From Acanthopleura granulata (taxonomy: Eukaryota > Mollusca > Polyplacophora > Chitonida > Chitonidae): a stretch of DNA of 64,000 nucleotides. Both the position numbers and the translations under genes were made by a program. The notes beneath the pieces were generated by a model, which saw only the letters and a program-made list of their open reading frames with translations, had not been told where the DNA came from and did no database searches. Location: contig JABBOT010000014.1 of the NCBI GenBank assembly GCA_016165875.1, positions 14,137,432-14,201,431 on the forward strand, read 5' to 3'. Shown here piece by piece: positions 47,364-60,200 of the stretch (within the stretch, counting starts at the first letter, position 1; each line of letters begins with the position of its first letter).

Positions 47364-49481
47364 TTGGCTGTCACTCAAGTTCGTCCTTTTTTACCCGATT
47401 TTTACGGAAAAGCAACTATTTCACGGAAAAGTAGAGGTTGCGGTGTACATAGCTTGAAAACGGAAACACGAAGCACAGCAAACCCAGCCAGCCAAAACCA
47501 GTTAGAGGTAAACAGAAGAGAATTCATTTCTAAAACTGTTGTCAACTTAAGCAGTAAACCACTCAACCCCCACCAACTGAACTTACTGTCCAAAGGACTC
47601 AACTTTATCCCAACGACCAATACCATACCTAAGGATGACTTCATCATCAACATTGAAGATGGTCTACAGCAATTAGCTCCCGGGGGCCACATTGACTACC
47701 TGAGGCATCAAATAGCAACCCTTCTGGACAAAGCCCAACCACAACACAACAACCTAACCAGAGAAGAGAGGAAAGCAATAACAGAACTGAAAGAAGACAA
47801 ATCCATAGTCATAGCACCAGCGGATAAGGGGAAAGCCACTGCTATACTTGACAAATCGGCCTTCAACACACTGGTCGACAACCTACTTGGAGACGAATCC
47901 ACGTACCGAACCCTAAAAACCGACCCCACCAACAAATACGACCGCCAGCACAGATCGTTCCTTAACCAACTCAAAACTAATGGAGAAATCACCCATGAAA
48001 CCCAAAGGAAGTTAATTGTACAGCACCCACGACCACCATATGCCCGCGCAACCATCAAGATCCACAAGGACCCAGTAAAAGCCCGACTCCTGATATGCTC
48101 AAGAGGAACAGTCTTTTACAACACTGCCCAGTTCCTTACTAAAATCCTAGAACCATGGTCCAAAGCAGCTAACTCCTTTATAAACCACTCGGCAGAATTT
48201 TGCAACAAAATCAGACAGATAAAGGAACCATGCCAACTCGTGAGCTATGATGTTGTCGACCTTTTCACTAATGTCCCCACCAACCTAGCTCTCGATCTGA
48301 TCAGACAAAAAATAACAGACAACCCATACGTCACCCCGCTATCCCCAGGAAGCATCGTACGCCTGCTAGAACACTGCTTATCATCCACATACTTCACATG
48401 GGGTGATACTATTTACGAGCACATTCATGGCCTCCCCATGGGATCCCCACTCTCCCCGATATTCTCAGATATCTACCTGACAGAACTGGAGAACAAAGCC
48501 TTGTCGACATCACCTATCCAACCCATCTGCTGGATGCGTAAAGTCGACGACACCTTTGTAGCTCTACACCAAAACGATGATCCGACCGTATTACTAGACC
48601 ACCTGAACTCTCAACACCAGCGCATGAAATTTACAATGGAAACAGAAACAGACCGTGAAATACCCTTCCTAGATGTCCAAGTAAAGAGAACCACAGATGG
48701 CCTACAAACCACAGTCTATCGCAAAGCAACCCACTCTGACCAGTACATCCACTACAAGTCCAACCACCCACCCAAGATTAAGACTGACATCATTTCAACC
48801 CTCACTAGGAGAGCCACGCACATCTGCACCAACAAGCTAGATGAGGAGATAACTCACCTGCGAGCGGTCTTCACCCAACACAATGGATACCCAGCAAACA
48901 AAGTCAACAAAGCAATCCAGAAAATTATACACCCGCCACCCAACCAACTGACTAGAGTCAGAGATGAAGGCCCTGGAATCCGAATAAGCCTTCCATATAT
49001 CGGTCCAACCAGCCACAAAATTGCCCGCCTATTAAAACAATCCACAGGAATAGAAACCCTCTTTAAAAACCAGACAACACTCAAATCACTCCTCCATGCC
49101 ACAGGGAAGAGGAGAGCCACTAAGCCCTCACCACCCAAAGGAGTTGTATACCAAATAAAATGCAACTGCAACGCAACCTACATGGGAGAAACGGGAAGAC
49201 CTTTAGGAACCCGAATTAAAGAACACAAGTCATCTGTGGAAAAATCTGATTCTAAATCCGCCATTAGTGACCACATCCAAGAAAACCCACACCACAACAT
49301 CAAATGGAACACAATCAGAACACTAAACTCTAATCAACCCAACTGGAAAAAGCGTAAACTACAAGAAGCCATTCAGATAAAGAGATTAAAGCCTAGCCTC
49401 AACAGAGATCAAGGGATTTACCTTCCCTCAGCTTATGACCTACTAATCCTCCAAACTGACCTGGAACCCCATCGAGCCTAA
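47364..49481 (+). CDS. Penelope-like reverse transcriptase with GIY-YIG endonuclease (705 aa)
   Basis: An uninterrupted 705-codon ORF. After an N-terminal segment (VVNLSSKPLNPHQLNLLSKG at about 59-78), the RT domain shows IVIAPADKGKATAILDK (about 148-164), LICSRGTVFYNTAQFLTKIL (about 242-261), SYDVVDLFTNVP (about 293-304, catalytic Asp) and HGLPMGSPLSPIFSDIYL (about 354-371). The active-site box reads RKVDDTFV (about 391-398), with Lys where Tyr is usual. The C-terminal GIY-YIG endonuclease shows GVVYQIKCNCNATYMGETGR (about 593-612) and RIKEHK. Such proteins nick DNA and copy their RNA into it, often at chromosome ends or open sites. The Met used is the first in frame. The true start may lie upstream and be lost. 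Confidence 0.9.
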   Translation: MAVTQVRPFLPDFYGKATISRKSRGCGVHSLKTETRSTANPASQNQLEVNRREFISKTVVNLSSKPLNPHQLNLLSKGLNFIPTTNTIPKDDFIINIEDGLQQLAPGGHIDYLRHQIATLLDKAQPQHNNLTREERKAITELKEDKSIVIAPADKGKATAILDKSAFNTLVDNLLGDESTYRTLKTDPTNKYDRQHRSFLNQLKTNGEITHETQRKLIVQHPRPPYARATIKIHKDPVKARLLICSRGTVFYNTAQFLTKILEPWSKAANSFINHSAEFCNKIRQIKEPCQLVSYDVVDLFTNVPTNLALDLIRQKITDNPYVTPLSPGSIVRLLEHCLSSTYFTWGDTIYEHIHGLPMGSPLSPIFSDIYLTELENKALSTSPIQPICWMRKVDDTFVALHQNDDPTVLLDHLNSQHQRMKFTMETETDREIPFLDVQVKRTTDGLQTTVYRKATHSDQYIHYKSNHPPKIKTDIISTLTRRATHICTNKLDEEITHLRAVFTQHNGYPANKVNKAIQKIIHPPPNQLTRVRDEGPGIRISLPYIGPTSHKIARLLKQSTGIETLFKNQTTLKSLLHATGKRRATKPSPPKGVVYQIKCNCNATYMGETGRPLGTRIKEHKSSVEKSDSKSAISDHIQENPHHNIKWNTIRTLNSNQPNWKKRKLQEAIQIKRLKPSLNRDQGIYLPSAYDLLILQTDLEPHRA

Positions 49482-49563
49482 TCCAACTGAATATTGTTCT
49501 ACATGTTGACACTTGTATCTCTAGTTGCTATATTTAAGAGTGTTGATGTCTTGATTTCACTCA

Positions 49564-49609
49564 CTTGATAACGATGTTAGTATCTACATCGAAACGTCGT
49601 GATAATAAA
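49564..49609 (+). ncRNA. Hammerhead-like motif and poly(A) signal at the Penelope 3' end
   Basis: CTTGATAA precedes CGATGT (49572-49577), which pairs perfectly with ACATCG (49586-49591), followed by GAAAC. This resembles the hammerhead core CTGATGA, helix II, GAAA, but with changes in the first block. Penelope-like elements are known to carry hammerhead ribozymes in their terminal repeats. AATAAA follows at 49604. Confidence 0.4.
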
Positions 49610-49644
49610 CCAAGAAGTTGTATATCCATAAGAAAGACATGTTC

Positions 49645-52600
49645 CAGTGGATTAAAACAGTTGTTAATTATCACACTCTTGTCGCTGCTCTTGTTTTACT
49701 CTTTATACTGTTATTCTTATACCAGTTGTCAAGGGTTTTCCGTCACTTTCCATCACGATTTCAAATTGATATTTTAATATCATCGGCATTAGAGGTTTAT
49801 GTTTTTACAATAACAAATCCGTCATTTCTTTTCACGGTGTACTACCCTGCTCTTTTATACAATGCATGACAACGTTTGTTTGTAAAGCCTCGCCTGTTCC
49901 GTTTGTGTTGATCGTGATTACAAAAGGCAGATTGGCTGCGATGCACTTGGACCTTGTATCTGACCAGCCAGATGGACAAAAGTATTTCTCCACATAGACT
50001 TACAACCAGCTCCGTGGCCACATTGGGGTGATGGAGAACTTAGGGATACACGATCTAGTAATGTACCAGACTAAGATATAAGACTGCGGAAAGACTGTGA
50101 TACTGCCATGACGTATAAGTGTGAACATGCCTCGGACAAGTCTCTTAAATGATTGTCTTTCAAGCCGTTCAGTTTTGCTGAAGACTTTAGACACAAATTT
50201 GCATTATTGAGCACTGGATCTATATGTTAATTGCTTCGGTAAATCAAATAGAAACGCTTCGTGCTGCGACTGCCCTTGTTGCTTGACATGCAAGGTGGTG
50301 GAATCTATAGTGGCCGGAGTAAGCTACCGAAATTGAACTGGTGACTGACAAATCTGCTGACTTAAAGTCGCAGTGGACGCAGCGAAGCCTGGATTTGAAT
50401 CTGAGAGCTCAAATGCGGTAAAGCGCAAATAACCGTCTGATCCAGTGGACAATATAAGGAACACAAATCATACTGCGTGTGATTCATAGACAGACTAATA
50501 TAGTCAGTATTGATAGATTTCTGTTAAAGATGACATACTGATATATTCATTTATCTTATTGGTTTTGTACGCCTCAATTCAAGCGAATGTTTCACTCATG
50601 AGACAGCTATCTGGTTGCTGCAAGAAACTTTTCTACATGTTGTTGTTGTTTACTGCCGACTCATTCGAACTCTTCGGAAAATAAAGGCAAGAATGACCAG
50701 TACATTATAGACAAGCGTTGCCATCGGCCGACGTGAGAATCCTTGACTTCGTAGGGATACAGGAAAGATATCAAAGGCGCGAGACTATATCGCCTGCCTC
50801 TTCTGTGAATAAGCCTATCCAAGGCAGATTGATCAATCAGAGGCCCAGAATTTTCTCTGAATTGTGATAATACTCTGTACCATAGTCTTCCATATTTCCA
50901 CGCTGGCAACATTTATTAGACATGCATCATATCCTTATGTAGAACATTATGATACAAGTAAATAGAATATAAGTAAAATAAATAAATATATAAATATAAT
51001 GAAATATACTATTTATACCGAGAGATGGTCCCAAACAACCATCATGCGAAAATATTTTAAAATACTCTTTTATCCTGAAGGGAATGTCAAAATGAATATT
51101 TCACACTATATCTACAATTACATGTTCACACTGTTTCATCTTATTTTAGCATCGTTTTTATGTTTTCTTCTTTTTAGCAAAACTATCTTCACGCTAGTCC
51201 GACACGTCTACGTCTGTATGCTTATTCAATATGCTGACGGGCAAGCATACGGCTTGGTCCCTGTTGTACTCTCTCTCCTTCATCGCCTAGATCCCCCGAA
51301 CCACAGATCATTTTCACATAACATTGACATGGTGTTCTTTGATAATTTCCTTTCACACTGGTGTACAATTTTCCCATAGATGGTCAAACGTTGATACCCC
51401 CAAAATCTCTCTCTAACTTCTCAACACAGACAACCACAATGACCCATTTCAGAATGACAAAGATCGTGTTTTTCTAATATAAGACACTAGACTAGCCAAA
51501 GAGATGAGCAGGATTAAAGGTATACCGAGTCCAATAATAATGGACGGGTTGGTTAGCAATACACAAAAGACACGGGGCTGTTTGAGTTTTAAACAGATTC
51601 AAGTTGCATCGTTTTAATGCTAATAAAATCAGTTTCATTAGCTGCCCTTTTCATTGCTGGGTGGTTCGCAGTATAATGCACTCCATGAGAAGGCTGACGG
51701 TTCTGATCACTGTCATGCAATTGACCCCACATGTCATGATTGGATTTGTATGCAACGTAAAATAGACTTGGGAAGTGAGTCATGAACTGTCTGCAGGCGT
51801 GAGAAGTGAAAATGAGATTTGTGACCGTCTTGGAGTATCAACGTTGCACCATCAATGTGTATATCATACACTAGTTTGATGGCAAATTATGACGGAATAC
51901 AGCCGTTCCAATGTTATCTGAAAAACCTCTATGGTTTTGGAGAACTAGGCGCTAGAAGGGAGGGAGTAACCCAGCAACCAACCCGTCGTTACCCATCCTC
52001 CTCGGAAAATGCAGTTTTCGGTCTGGCGTCTGTATGCAATACCTGTCAGTATATTAAATACGCATACAGACGCAGATCATGTCGAACTATATTCACCTGT
52101 GTGGCAAGTTGGTGGTTGGATTAAGCCTATATCAGCACTGTCATGTTCAAATTCCTCTCACAAACAGATACAGGATAATATTCTACCTTCAATATACAAT
52201 ATACAGGCTTCAATAGAACTGTAACCATGATCTGCTTAACCAACAATTGTGTAACGTCCCAATAGTATAGCTTTATTTTACGGCCTGGTGTTCACAATAC
52301 AAGCAGTGTAAAGTGTAGATGCTGTGTAAGATTGCTTTCTCAACACATTACAATACGATTACCTAATCGTCTATGCCTGAGACTGACCTGATTTAAGAAA
52401 TAGTCCAATTCGATTTTAAAATGTCCCAAAACAGGATCTCCAGTGAAAAACAGAGTACGAAGGCTAAAAGTTCATTTTAAGCTTAATCCTTGTGGAAGAC
52501 AATGTAACTATTCTCTACACGGCGGAAAGGACTGAAGTTAGCATCGCTTTCGCTTTTCATTATTCGAATGTCGAATAAAGTGCTAGTGAACTTTTCGTTA

Positions 52601-53490
52601 ATCGACATTCGAATAACAAAAAGAAAAAGTGTTAAGGTTTAAATAAGGAAATACGTGCTCCATTGTAACTGTCAGTCAATCAATCAATTATTAGAGACTG
52701 GAACTAAGAAACAACGTGCTAGCACGTTATTTTACAATCGAATAAGGAATAACGAAAGACGAAGACGACCGGATATCATTTCGTTAACCACATGTCGTGC
52801 ATTGCGCTTCACAACATCCTACCTAATGACTCTTCATTGAAATCGGTTTTTTTACCGTTTTGTATTATCCTTGTTTTCTTTCAGTAAACGCCTGTTAAAT
52901 ATGGATGACATTTATTGTGCTTTAGCGTACATGCAAATATAGGCCTGTATATAGAAAAACATAGAAAAACTTTTGAGATGAACAGAAATATTTCGAGCAA
53001 GTAAGAGAATAATGAAACTGGATTAATTCTTCCACTTTTATATATTAGATCTCTTACTGTTGCAAACATCGGTTGTGGTTTGAGGGTATTTGGGGGGTAT
53101 ATTTTACTGACAATATATATTGTTGTCATTGGGCTTTGCCCGGTATTCTCCACGCAATAATAAACTGACTGCCATCGCATTAGTGCAGTCATCTCTTAGA
53201 GAAAGACATAAATCCAAATCAGAAATGTAAATTTATTAATAAAATTAATGTACCATTATCATAAAGGTCGTTGTAAAATGTTGGCGTAATTATATGCTGA
53301 TGTAACTCACCAGGATAACCTGTAGACTAAACTGACGTCAATAGCGCTGTATTTGTAGAAAAGGCTATAAAGATAGTCTACCCAAATAGTGTACTAAGAA
53401 AAGGTGTCAAGATGCAATTAGCGGTCATAGTTTTTTTTCAGTTCCTTTACTTTTGCAAAATTGTATAGCTGTCAATGCACTTATAGACTT
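49645..53490. other. Long non-coding stretch
   Basis: No supported gene. A 14-16-bp inverted repeat (TTATTCGAATGTCGA / TCGACATTCGAATAA) at about 52560-52617 is the only structure noted. Several open frames of 60-126 codons have no recognisable domains. Confidence 0.4.
52558..52618. repeat. Short inverted repeat
   Basis: TTATTCGAATGTCGA on the left and TCGACATTCGAATAAC on the right form a hairpin with a loop of about 28 bases. It may be the remains of a small foldback element. Confidence 0.5.
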
Positions 53491-53508
53491 CGATATAATT
53501 TATAAACA

Positions 53509-53679
53509 ATGTTTAAACTCCTGCTGCTTTTATTAGTCATGTATCTTCTAGCCACACGTGTCAGTTGTGAGAAATACAATGTTAGCTTTTATAGTGTAGT
53601 GGATATTCACGGACATTTGCGGACAGACGACAGTTTGCCAAGAACACGTGACCAAACAAGCGGAGCAGCCCATATGTAA
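53509..53679 (+). CDS. Short ORF with signal peptide (56 aa), possible secreted peptide or first exon
   Basis: The frame starts MFKLLLLLLVMYLLATRVSC. Lys3 is followed by a Leu-rich hydrophobic core and a plausible signal-peptidase site after VSC, with EKYN next. It ends at TAA 53677. A TATA-like TATAATTTATAA lies just upstream. The remaining 36 residues have no recognisable motif. The first 24 codons could instead be an exon ending before GTTAGC. It lies 620 bp upstream of the CBM9-like gene on the same strand, with no evident link. Confidence 0.35.
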   Translation: MFKLLLLLLVMYLLATRVSCEKYNVSFYSVVDIHGHLRTDDSLPRTRDQTSGAAHM

Positions 53680-54298
53680 TACGTAGTTTCGTAGACGGAA
53701 CATGTCGTGTGGGTAGAAAATCACAGGAAAGCGAGATATTTTACTACAGAATATCCTCTGCGGGAAGCTAAAATCTCAAATCGTGACGTAAGCGGACGTC
53801 GTGTACATGGGGAACCTGCGAGAGCAAATGTGGCGGACGTCGCACCATGACACATGGCAGATTAAGGCGTTAACAGGTGAGCTTACACTAGAATGTAATC
53901 TAAACGTACCGTGTGCTCTCATGTCAAGTACAGCGTTCGCACCTGGACTACGGGTTTACATTGTATAGCTGTTGTCACCCTGTGCAGTGAAAACGAATTC
54001 CACCTCACATATTTCCGTGTTGAATGACCCCATGGCTTATTACTGCATTTTAATGTTTAAATACAGAGAGATAAAGAGCAAGAAATGCATAGTTCTTCAT
54101 AGCTCACATCGCTCTCACAGATGACGCATCAGACTTCGCTATCTAGGTACTTCAAACATAAACAAAGTTTGCGGTTACGGGATAGGGGTATAGGGGATAT
54201 ATAACAGATTTTTGCGCAAACAAAGTATACATTTAAAAACCAGTTTACGTCTTGAAATTTAAATCGGTTGTCGTTCGGAGATATTCTTTAATACAGTA

Positions 54299-57200
54299 AT
54301 GAGTGCTTCAATCCCCAGCCCGGGGGCCCAACAGACCATTCTGGTTATCTTAACCGCTGTTCTGTGCGTAATCTGCATGGGTGGGGGGATTATCATCGGC
54401 TACTTCCTGCACCCAGGAGGTTGTGAGGCCCTTCCGGGCACATACGGAGTACAGAGGTGGAATTTGGAACGTTTCGGTAATTCGGCCACTGGTGTACCTG
54501 CCACCTTGATTCAGTGCGAGAACCAGATTAATAACATCGAACCAGAAACACAAAGGTAAGTGCGAACTACCTTAATTCTTCTAGCTTTTATTTATTTATT
54601 TATTTGACTGGTGTTTGAACCCGTTATCAAGAGTGTTTCACTTATACCAAGACGGTGAGCGTTATGGTGGGTGGAAATCGGACGGGGCCTGGGGGAAACC
54701 CACGACCCACCGCAGGCTGCTGGCGGACCGTCCCACGTACGATCGAAGAGAGGGCCAGCGTGACCTTAAACTCACGGCAGTCACATAGGTGAGCGGGACC
54801 TGGTTCATTACACTGCTCTAGCGCGCTAGCCCTCTCGGCCCCCCCTTCTGATTTTTAGGACACATATTCATAATGCCAGAGGTTAAACGTGGCATTTCTC
54901 TCCCAGCTACGATATGGGTATGTTGTTCATTAGATAGACTGACTATGTTGAAAAAGGGTAAATGTGTATTCCTGTTACCATTACATATATGCTGACTAAA
55001 AGCATCAGAACAAAAGTTCCCAAACTGGGAACGGCTCGACATATTAGGGCACGTCGATCGCAATTCAGCAAGGGGCAATGTCCGCGCTAACCACTCCCGG
55101 CTTTTCATAACGGCAAACAGTATCCGCAACTGTATTTCATATAAAGCGAAAAGAACACACTAGCCTTGTTATTTCTTTTCATGGCACCATTTATCCATAA
55201 GTAGCTTTTCCTTATGGTGAATCGATAAATCTTTCTTCCGCTTTCATGCGACGTTTCAGCATTTCAATCATTCGTTACACCTTAATAATTTGCGCATGAA
55301 GAATGAATGAATGAATGCTTATTGTTTAACGCCCGCATGAAGAATAGACTACACATTATCAACATATCAGATATGGAGAAGCTCGGCCTGCTATTCAAAG
55401 GGATGCGCGTTGCGTGCAGTAAATGCTCAAAAACATTACCACGATGGGTTATAACGTTACAGGTTTTTTGAGTGATCCGTGCAAAATTCTCTTTTTGAAG
55501 GTATCCTAAAACAACATGTTAAGCTGTATAAAAAAGGGGATTATGAAAACGTCATTAACCAAACAAATGTATATTCTAAATATCTTTAGAATTTTTTTGG
55601 GTATGTGGTTAACGTAAATGTACGGTTTATTGTTAATTTAGTTATCTGGAGAATTGTCAAGTCGAGGCTTGTCAGGCAGAATTATGCGACCTACCAATCC
55701 CTCGCTCGTACATTGCTTACCATCTGGACGGGGAGACAATCACGATTGATGGCAAACTAACGGACCGAGCCTGGCTAGATGTTAGCTGGACGGAGCCTTT
55801 TGTGGGTAAGATAGTCACCAGAAACGTAACCAGTAACTTCAGTGTTGTGAGGCAATCCGTTTGTAACATCTGAAAATAAAGCTTCTCTCTGCATTTACTC
55901 AAAGCATATTTATCATTGTACGCGATGAAAATTTAAAAAAAAATTATACAAATATCTTCGGATAATTCCATTTATTTTTTTTTTCTCATGTATTTATTAT
56001 TTTATTTACTTATTTGAAACTTTACATCGCATTGCGGAGTATTTCAGCACGAAGGCGTTCATCATTATGGAAAGCGAACACTGGGTAGAGCCCCTTTGGA
56101 AACCTACAACAATCCGCAAACGCAGGCGGACATTCCCAGTACGATCTTAACATTGATCGGGGCCGAGTTCAAAGCCCCTAACCAACGAGTTAGAGGACTC
56201 AGTTCCAGCTCTTTTTGGATAGGCTGTGGTTTTCAGACAAATGGCTCATCATGATTTCTTGCCACGATATCGCTGAAACATTGCCGATGTGGTGTTATGG
56301 CATAATCATTCATACATACTTCATGCTTGATGCCTTATCAGGGTCTCACCGAGAGCACTTACGTAAGCTCTACACTACTATGACCACGCAAGGGGTGTAG
56401 ACAAGGAATGTGCTCAGCTAATGGCTACTGACACTAAATCTGCCTCATCAAACTGATCCAGGTTCATACACTAGGTGCGGATTTATTCCCCCTTGAAATC
56501 TGACCCTTGTCAGGTGAGAGTCAAATATTTGTGAATGCAGCACGAAGCAGAAAATACAGATAAATAAAGAAAAAAACTGATTATCTCAAGATATTTGTAT
56601 TTTTTATCAGATATCCGTGGAGAAGATTACGCTATCCCACCGCTATTAACTCGAGCGAAAATACGTTGGAATGATGAGTTCTTATTTGTCGGTGGATATA
56701 TACAAGATCGAGATATCTGGGCGAACAAAACTCTTCATGACACAACAGGTAATGATATAAAGCTCTGCATGATACAGCAGGCAATGGTATAAAAGTCTTT
56801 ATGACGCAAGAGGCATCTCTTCATGGCGCAGCAGGTTATGATGCAAATCTCCCCCTGACACAACATGTAATTATGCAAAACTCCTCATGACACAGCATAT
56901 AATGATACAAATCTCCTCATGACACAACATGTAATTATGCAAAACTCCTCATGACACAGCATATAATGGTACAAATCTCCCCCTGACACAACATGTAATT
57001 ATGCAAAACTCCTCATGACACAGCATATAATGATACAAATCTCCTCATGACACAACATGCAAGGATACAGAACTCCTTCATGGCACAACAGGTACTGATA
57101 CGAAACCCTTCATGAGACCACAGGTAAGGATTTAAAACTAATGTGCAAGATGATGTAAAAATGTCAACCAAAGAGGTTAAGTTCGATGCAGTTCACAAAT

Positions 57201-60200
57201 CCATGATCTTTGTTGTATCGTACTACTAAAATGCTTTTTTGTTCCCTCTTCTCCAATAATCAAGCATATAAAAACCCATAAAATGTGCATTTCGCTTTTC
57301 AGTATATCAAGACAATGCTTTTCAGGTGAGTAAAACATAAAAAGGGAAAAAAAATTAGTTTCTTCAAAACATTTGATTTCCTAGTGCATTGACATTTCAG
57401 GCTTCGTGATTACAGCCAAATACAATTGTACACAGCACGCTAGCATCGCCATACATAACAGGACATCGCACGAACGCGGCTGTCATGCAATAAATAAACA
57501 CGATTTTATTATCTAAACCACGATACTCAATTTGTTTTTCTTTGAATAATATAGTCACGGCAGGCACAGAGGGCTAGAGGATCTTATAGTCAGAATTTAC
57601 CTGTTTTATTGCCAGACACCGTCATCTCCTGAAGCCATTTTCTGTCTTGACAGATCAGTCAGTCTCCCTATGTACTACATATATCATTAAGCAACAGACA
57701 TACATGTAGCACACTGTTAACTACACCTACTTGTTTGCTAAATGGACGAATGACATAATGTTCCTGTTAGTCGTTATGCACAGCGAATTCACTATTGCTC
57801 ATCACAAAATTCAATTATTACCCAGGTCAGTACAAGTTTAACCTTTATAGTTTTACTGTTTCAGGTGCTTCTGGATACCGAAGGCAGCAATCATAAGTAT
57901 GAGTCAGAGAACTTTTCTTTTATATAAAGCGTTTTTGTTGTTCTTGGTTCGTTGGCTTTAAAAAGTTGATAATATAAAGGTGAAAATGAGATCTCCAAGG
58001 TATTGGCCTATATTTTGTAAACAATTACAAGAAAGCTGAATTTTAATAGCGTAACTGTTTTCATATACAGCTAATTTGGGGGTTGACTATACGTATGCCT
58101 AAAATAAAGTCTCCCCACGGGACCCATTCGTGCTAGTGGCGCCATGGACCCCAGTCATCGTTGTGGCGCTATGAGCCCCAGTCGCCACTGTGGCGTCATA
58201 AGTCCCATTCGTCGCTGCGGCGCCATGGGCCTCATTTGGCATTGTGGTGTCATGGGCCCCATTCGTCGTTGTGGAACCACGGAATCAATGTGGCCGTGTA
58301 GCGGAAATGAGCATACTTCAGTGTACTGGTTGAGTTGAGACTTTCTCAGATAGGTTTTGTTTGGTTTCATGTTATGAAACAATATGAATGGAAGTGAAAA
58401 GCCCGAAAGTAGCGTATGGGTGTTATGTTCCCGTCTGTTAGAAAAATATGTTTAATCACATCTCGGGATAAAATGATGATAAATCCCTGCCGTTTTTTCC
58501 ATGTAGATATAAGGAGATCGTCATCAACGCTCTTGGGACAATATCCGACACCATGTTATCACGGGTAGGCTCGCTGTCTTCATTAATCCAAAAATACATT
58601 GTCAATTCAGAAAGCCTATTAGAAGTGGTCTATGGTGATATAAGTTGTTAAGTGCTTTGCTTGAAGTGATTCACTCGAAATGCCATGATTATTGAGATAA
58701 CTCCGAATGACAGTGTTGAAAATATGTCGTGCATAGAACGGCAGGCTCAGTAATTCAGCTGTTGATCATTCAGTGTAATAACGTAATTTTGGAAGGATAT
58801 TACTTATGACCATATTTGAGTTCATGCAAAAATATATCAGTAATAGATATTCAGGAGAGGCAACTGTCGAGCTTTGCATGAAACCTCAAAGCCATCTTTG
58901 TCACCGTGGCTTTGACATTGTGATTTATTCGGTAGCCTTATCTCGATGACGGCGAGCCTTTGTTCCTGTGGGAGAGCCGGCTGATGAGAGCTGTACACGT
59001 GGAAGGCTCTCTGAACGATCCCACATCTCAAGGTGAGCAACGTATCCCCCAAGACGTTACCGGGAGCCCACATTATTGAGGGTTATGCAATAGCAGAGGT
59101 CTGCATTATTCAGGGGCCTGGCATTGGTGGCTGTGTGCTTTATTGAGGAGCCTGGCATTAGCAGGTGTATGCATTATTCAGGGGCCTGACATTAACTGGG
59201 GTCTGCATGATTGGGAAGGGGCTATCGTATCGTGACATTAGCTGCGCCCACCACTAACGTGTAACTGTAGGATGTTCACAATTTATAGACAATTCACTTC
59301 GAATGAAGTCCACGAACTATTGAAGCGATCGAGCGACTTCTTGCAAATTTAACGAGAGTGATCTACAAGTGTGGAACGAAGGCTCTAACCATGGTTCTGT
59401 CCGAAATCACATTCGCGACCCTTAGGTAATTCCTGATGACTGTATACATGTAAGCGGTTGTAGGAAAATTTATTACATCGTGTGGTGTGCAGTTCAGACC
59501 AAGTTTTAGACTGCATGTGCCCACTATTACATATAAATCGCTCACGCTTCAATCACAAGTGTGCTTCAGTATCATGGTGATGTTACGACGAAATGTACCA
59601 ATGGCCTATACATATAAAAGAATGTAAAGGGGCACACGTGGGATTTCCGGGCCAGTCAATAGCTTATACACGTAAAAGAAAGTCAAGGGACACAGTCAGT
59701 GTGTTCAACAAATCGATGATTTTTTCACCATATGCAGATAGCTTCTGGTCCGTGGAAATGGCCATCCCTTTCAGTGATCTTATCGGAGGAACACAGAAAT
59801 CCAACGACCCTCCCAAAGATAGGGAAATCTGGAACTTTAACTTTGCCAGGTGATTATATGTTTACTCCCCCTCCCCAGCCCCAGTAACATTAATTGTTTA
59901 TATAACATGTTACCTGGCAGTAAAGTCGTCTGTCCTCTCATCGATGTAAAAAAGGAGCAATGAATGTGGTATTCTTTGATATATCCGCATGTAACGTTAG
60001 CTAATGATTAATTTACCTCATTGTTAGAATGAAATGTTGCATAAAATTTTACTCCGCCTTGTTTAATAGATAGCCTTTTTCTCCTGGAATTGTTCTAGGT
60101 CTCATTACAAAGTAGAAGTTGTGGATGACAAATATCACAAGGTAGGTTGATGTATAAGAACAATACATGGATCTATGTACCACAGCATTAAGATTCCACA

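Larger units (their letters stand above)
47364..49640 (+). mobile_element. Penelope-like element, 5'-truncated or degenerate start, 3' end present
   Basis: This element consists of one long ORF followed by about 160 bp of 3' sequence that ends near AATAAACCAAGAAG. No matching terminal repeat was found upstream of the ORF, so the 5' side is probably truncated. The C+A-rich coding strand is unlike the AT-rich flanks, which suggests a fairly recent insertion. Confidence 0.75.

Noticed and set aside
58144..58380. Open frames on both strands with HCG/RCG repeats
   Set aside because: Produced by the 27-bp minisatellite, whose unit length is a multiple of three.
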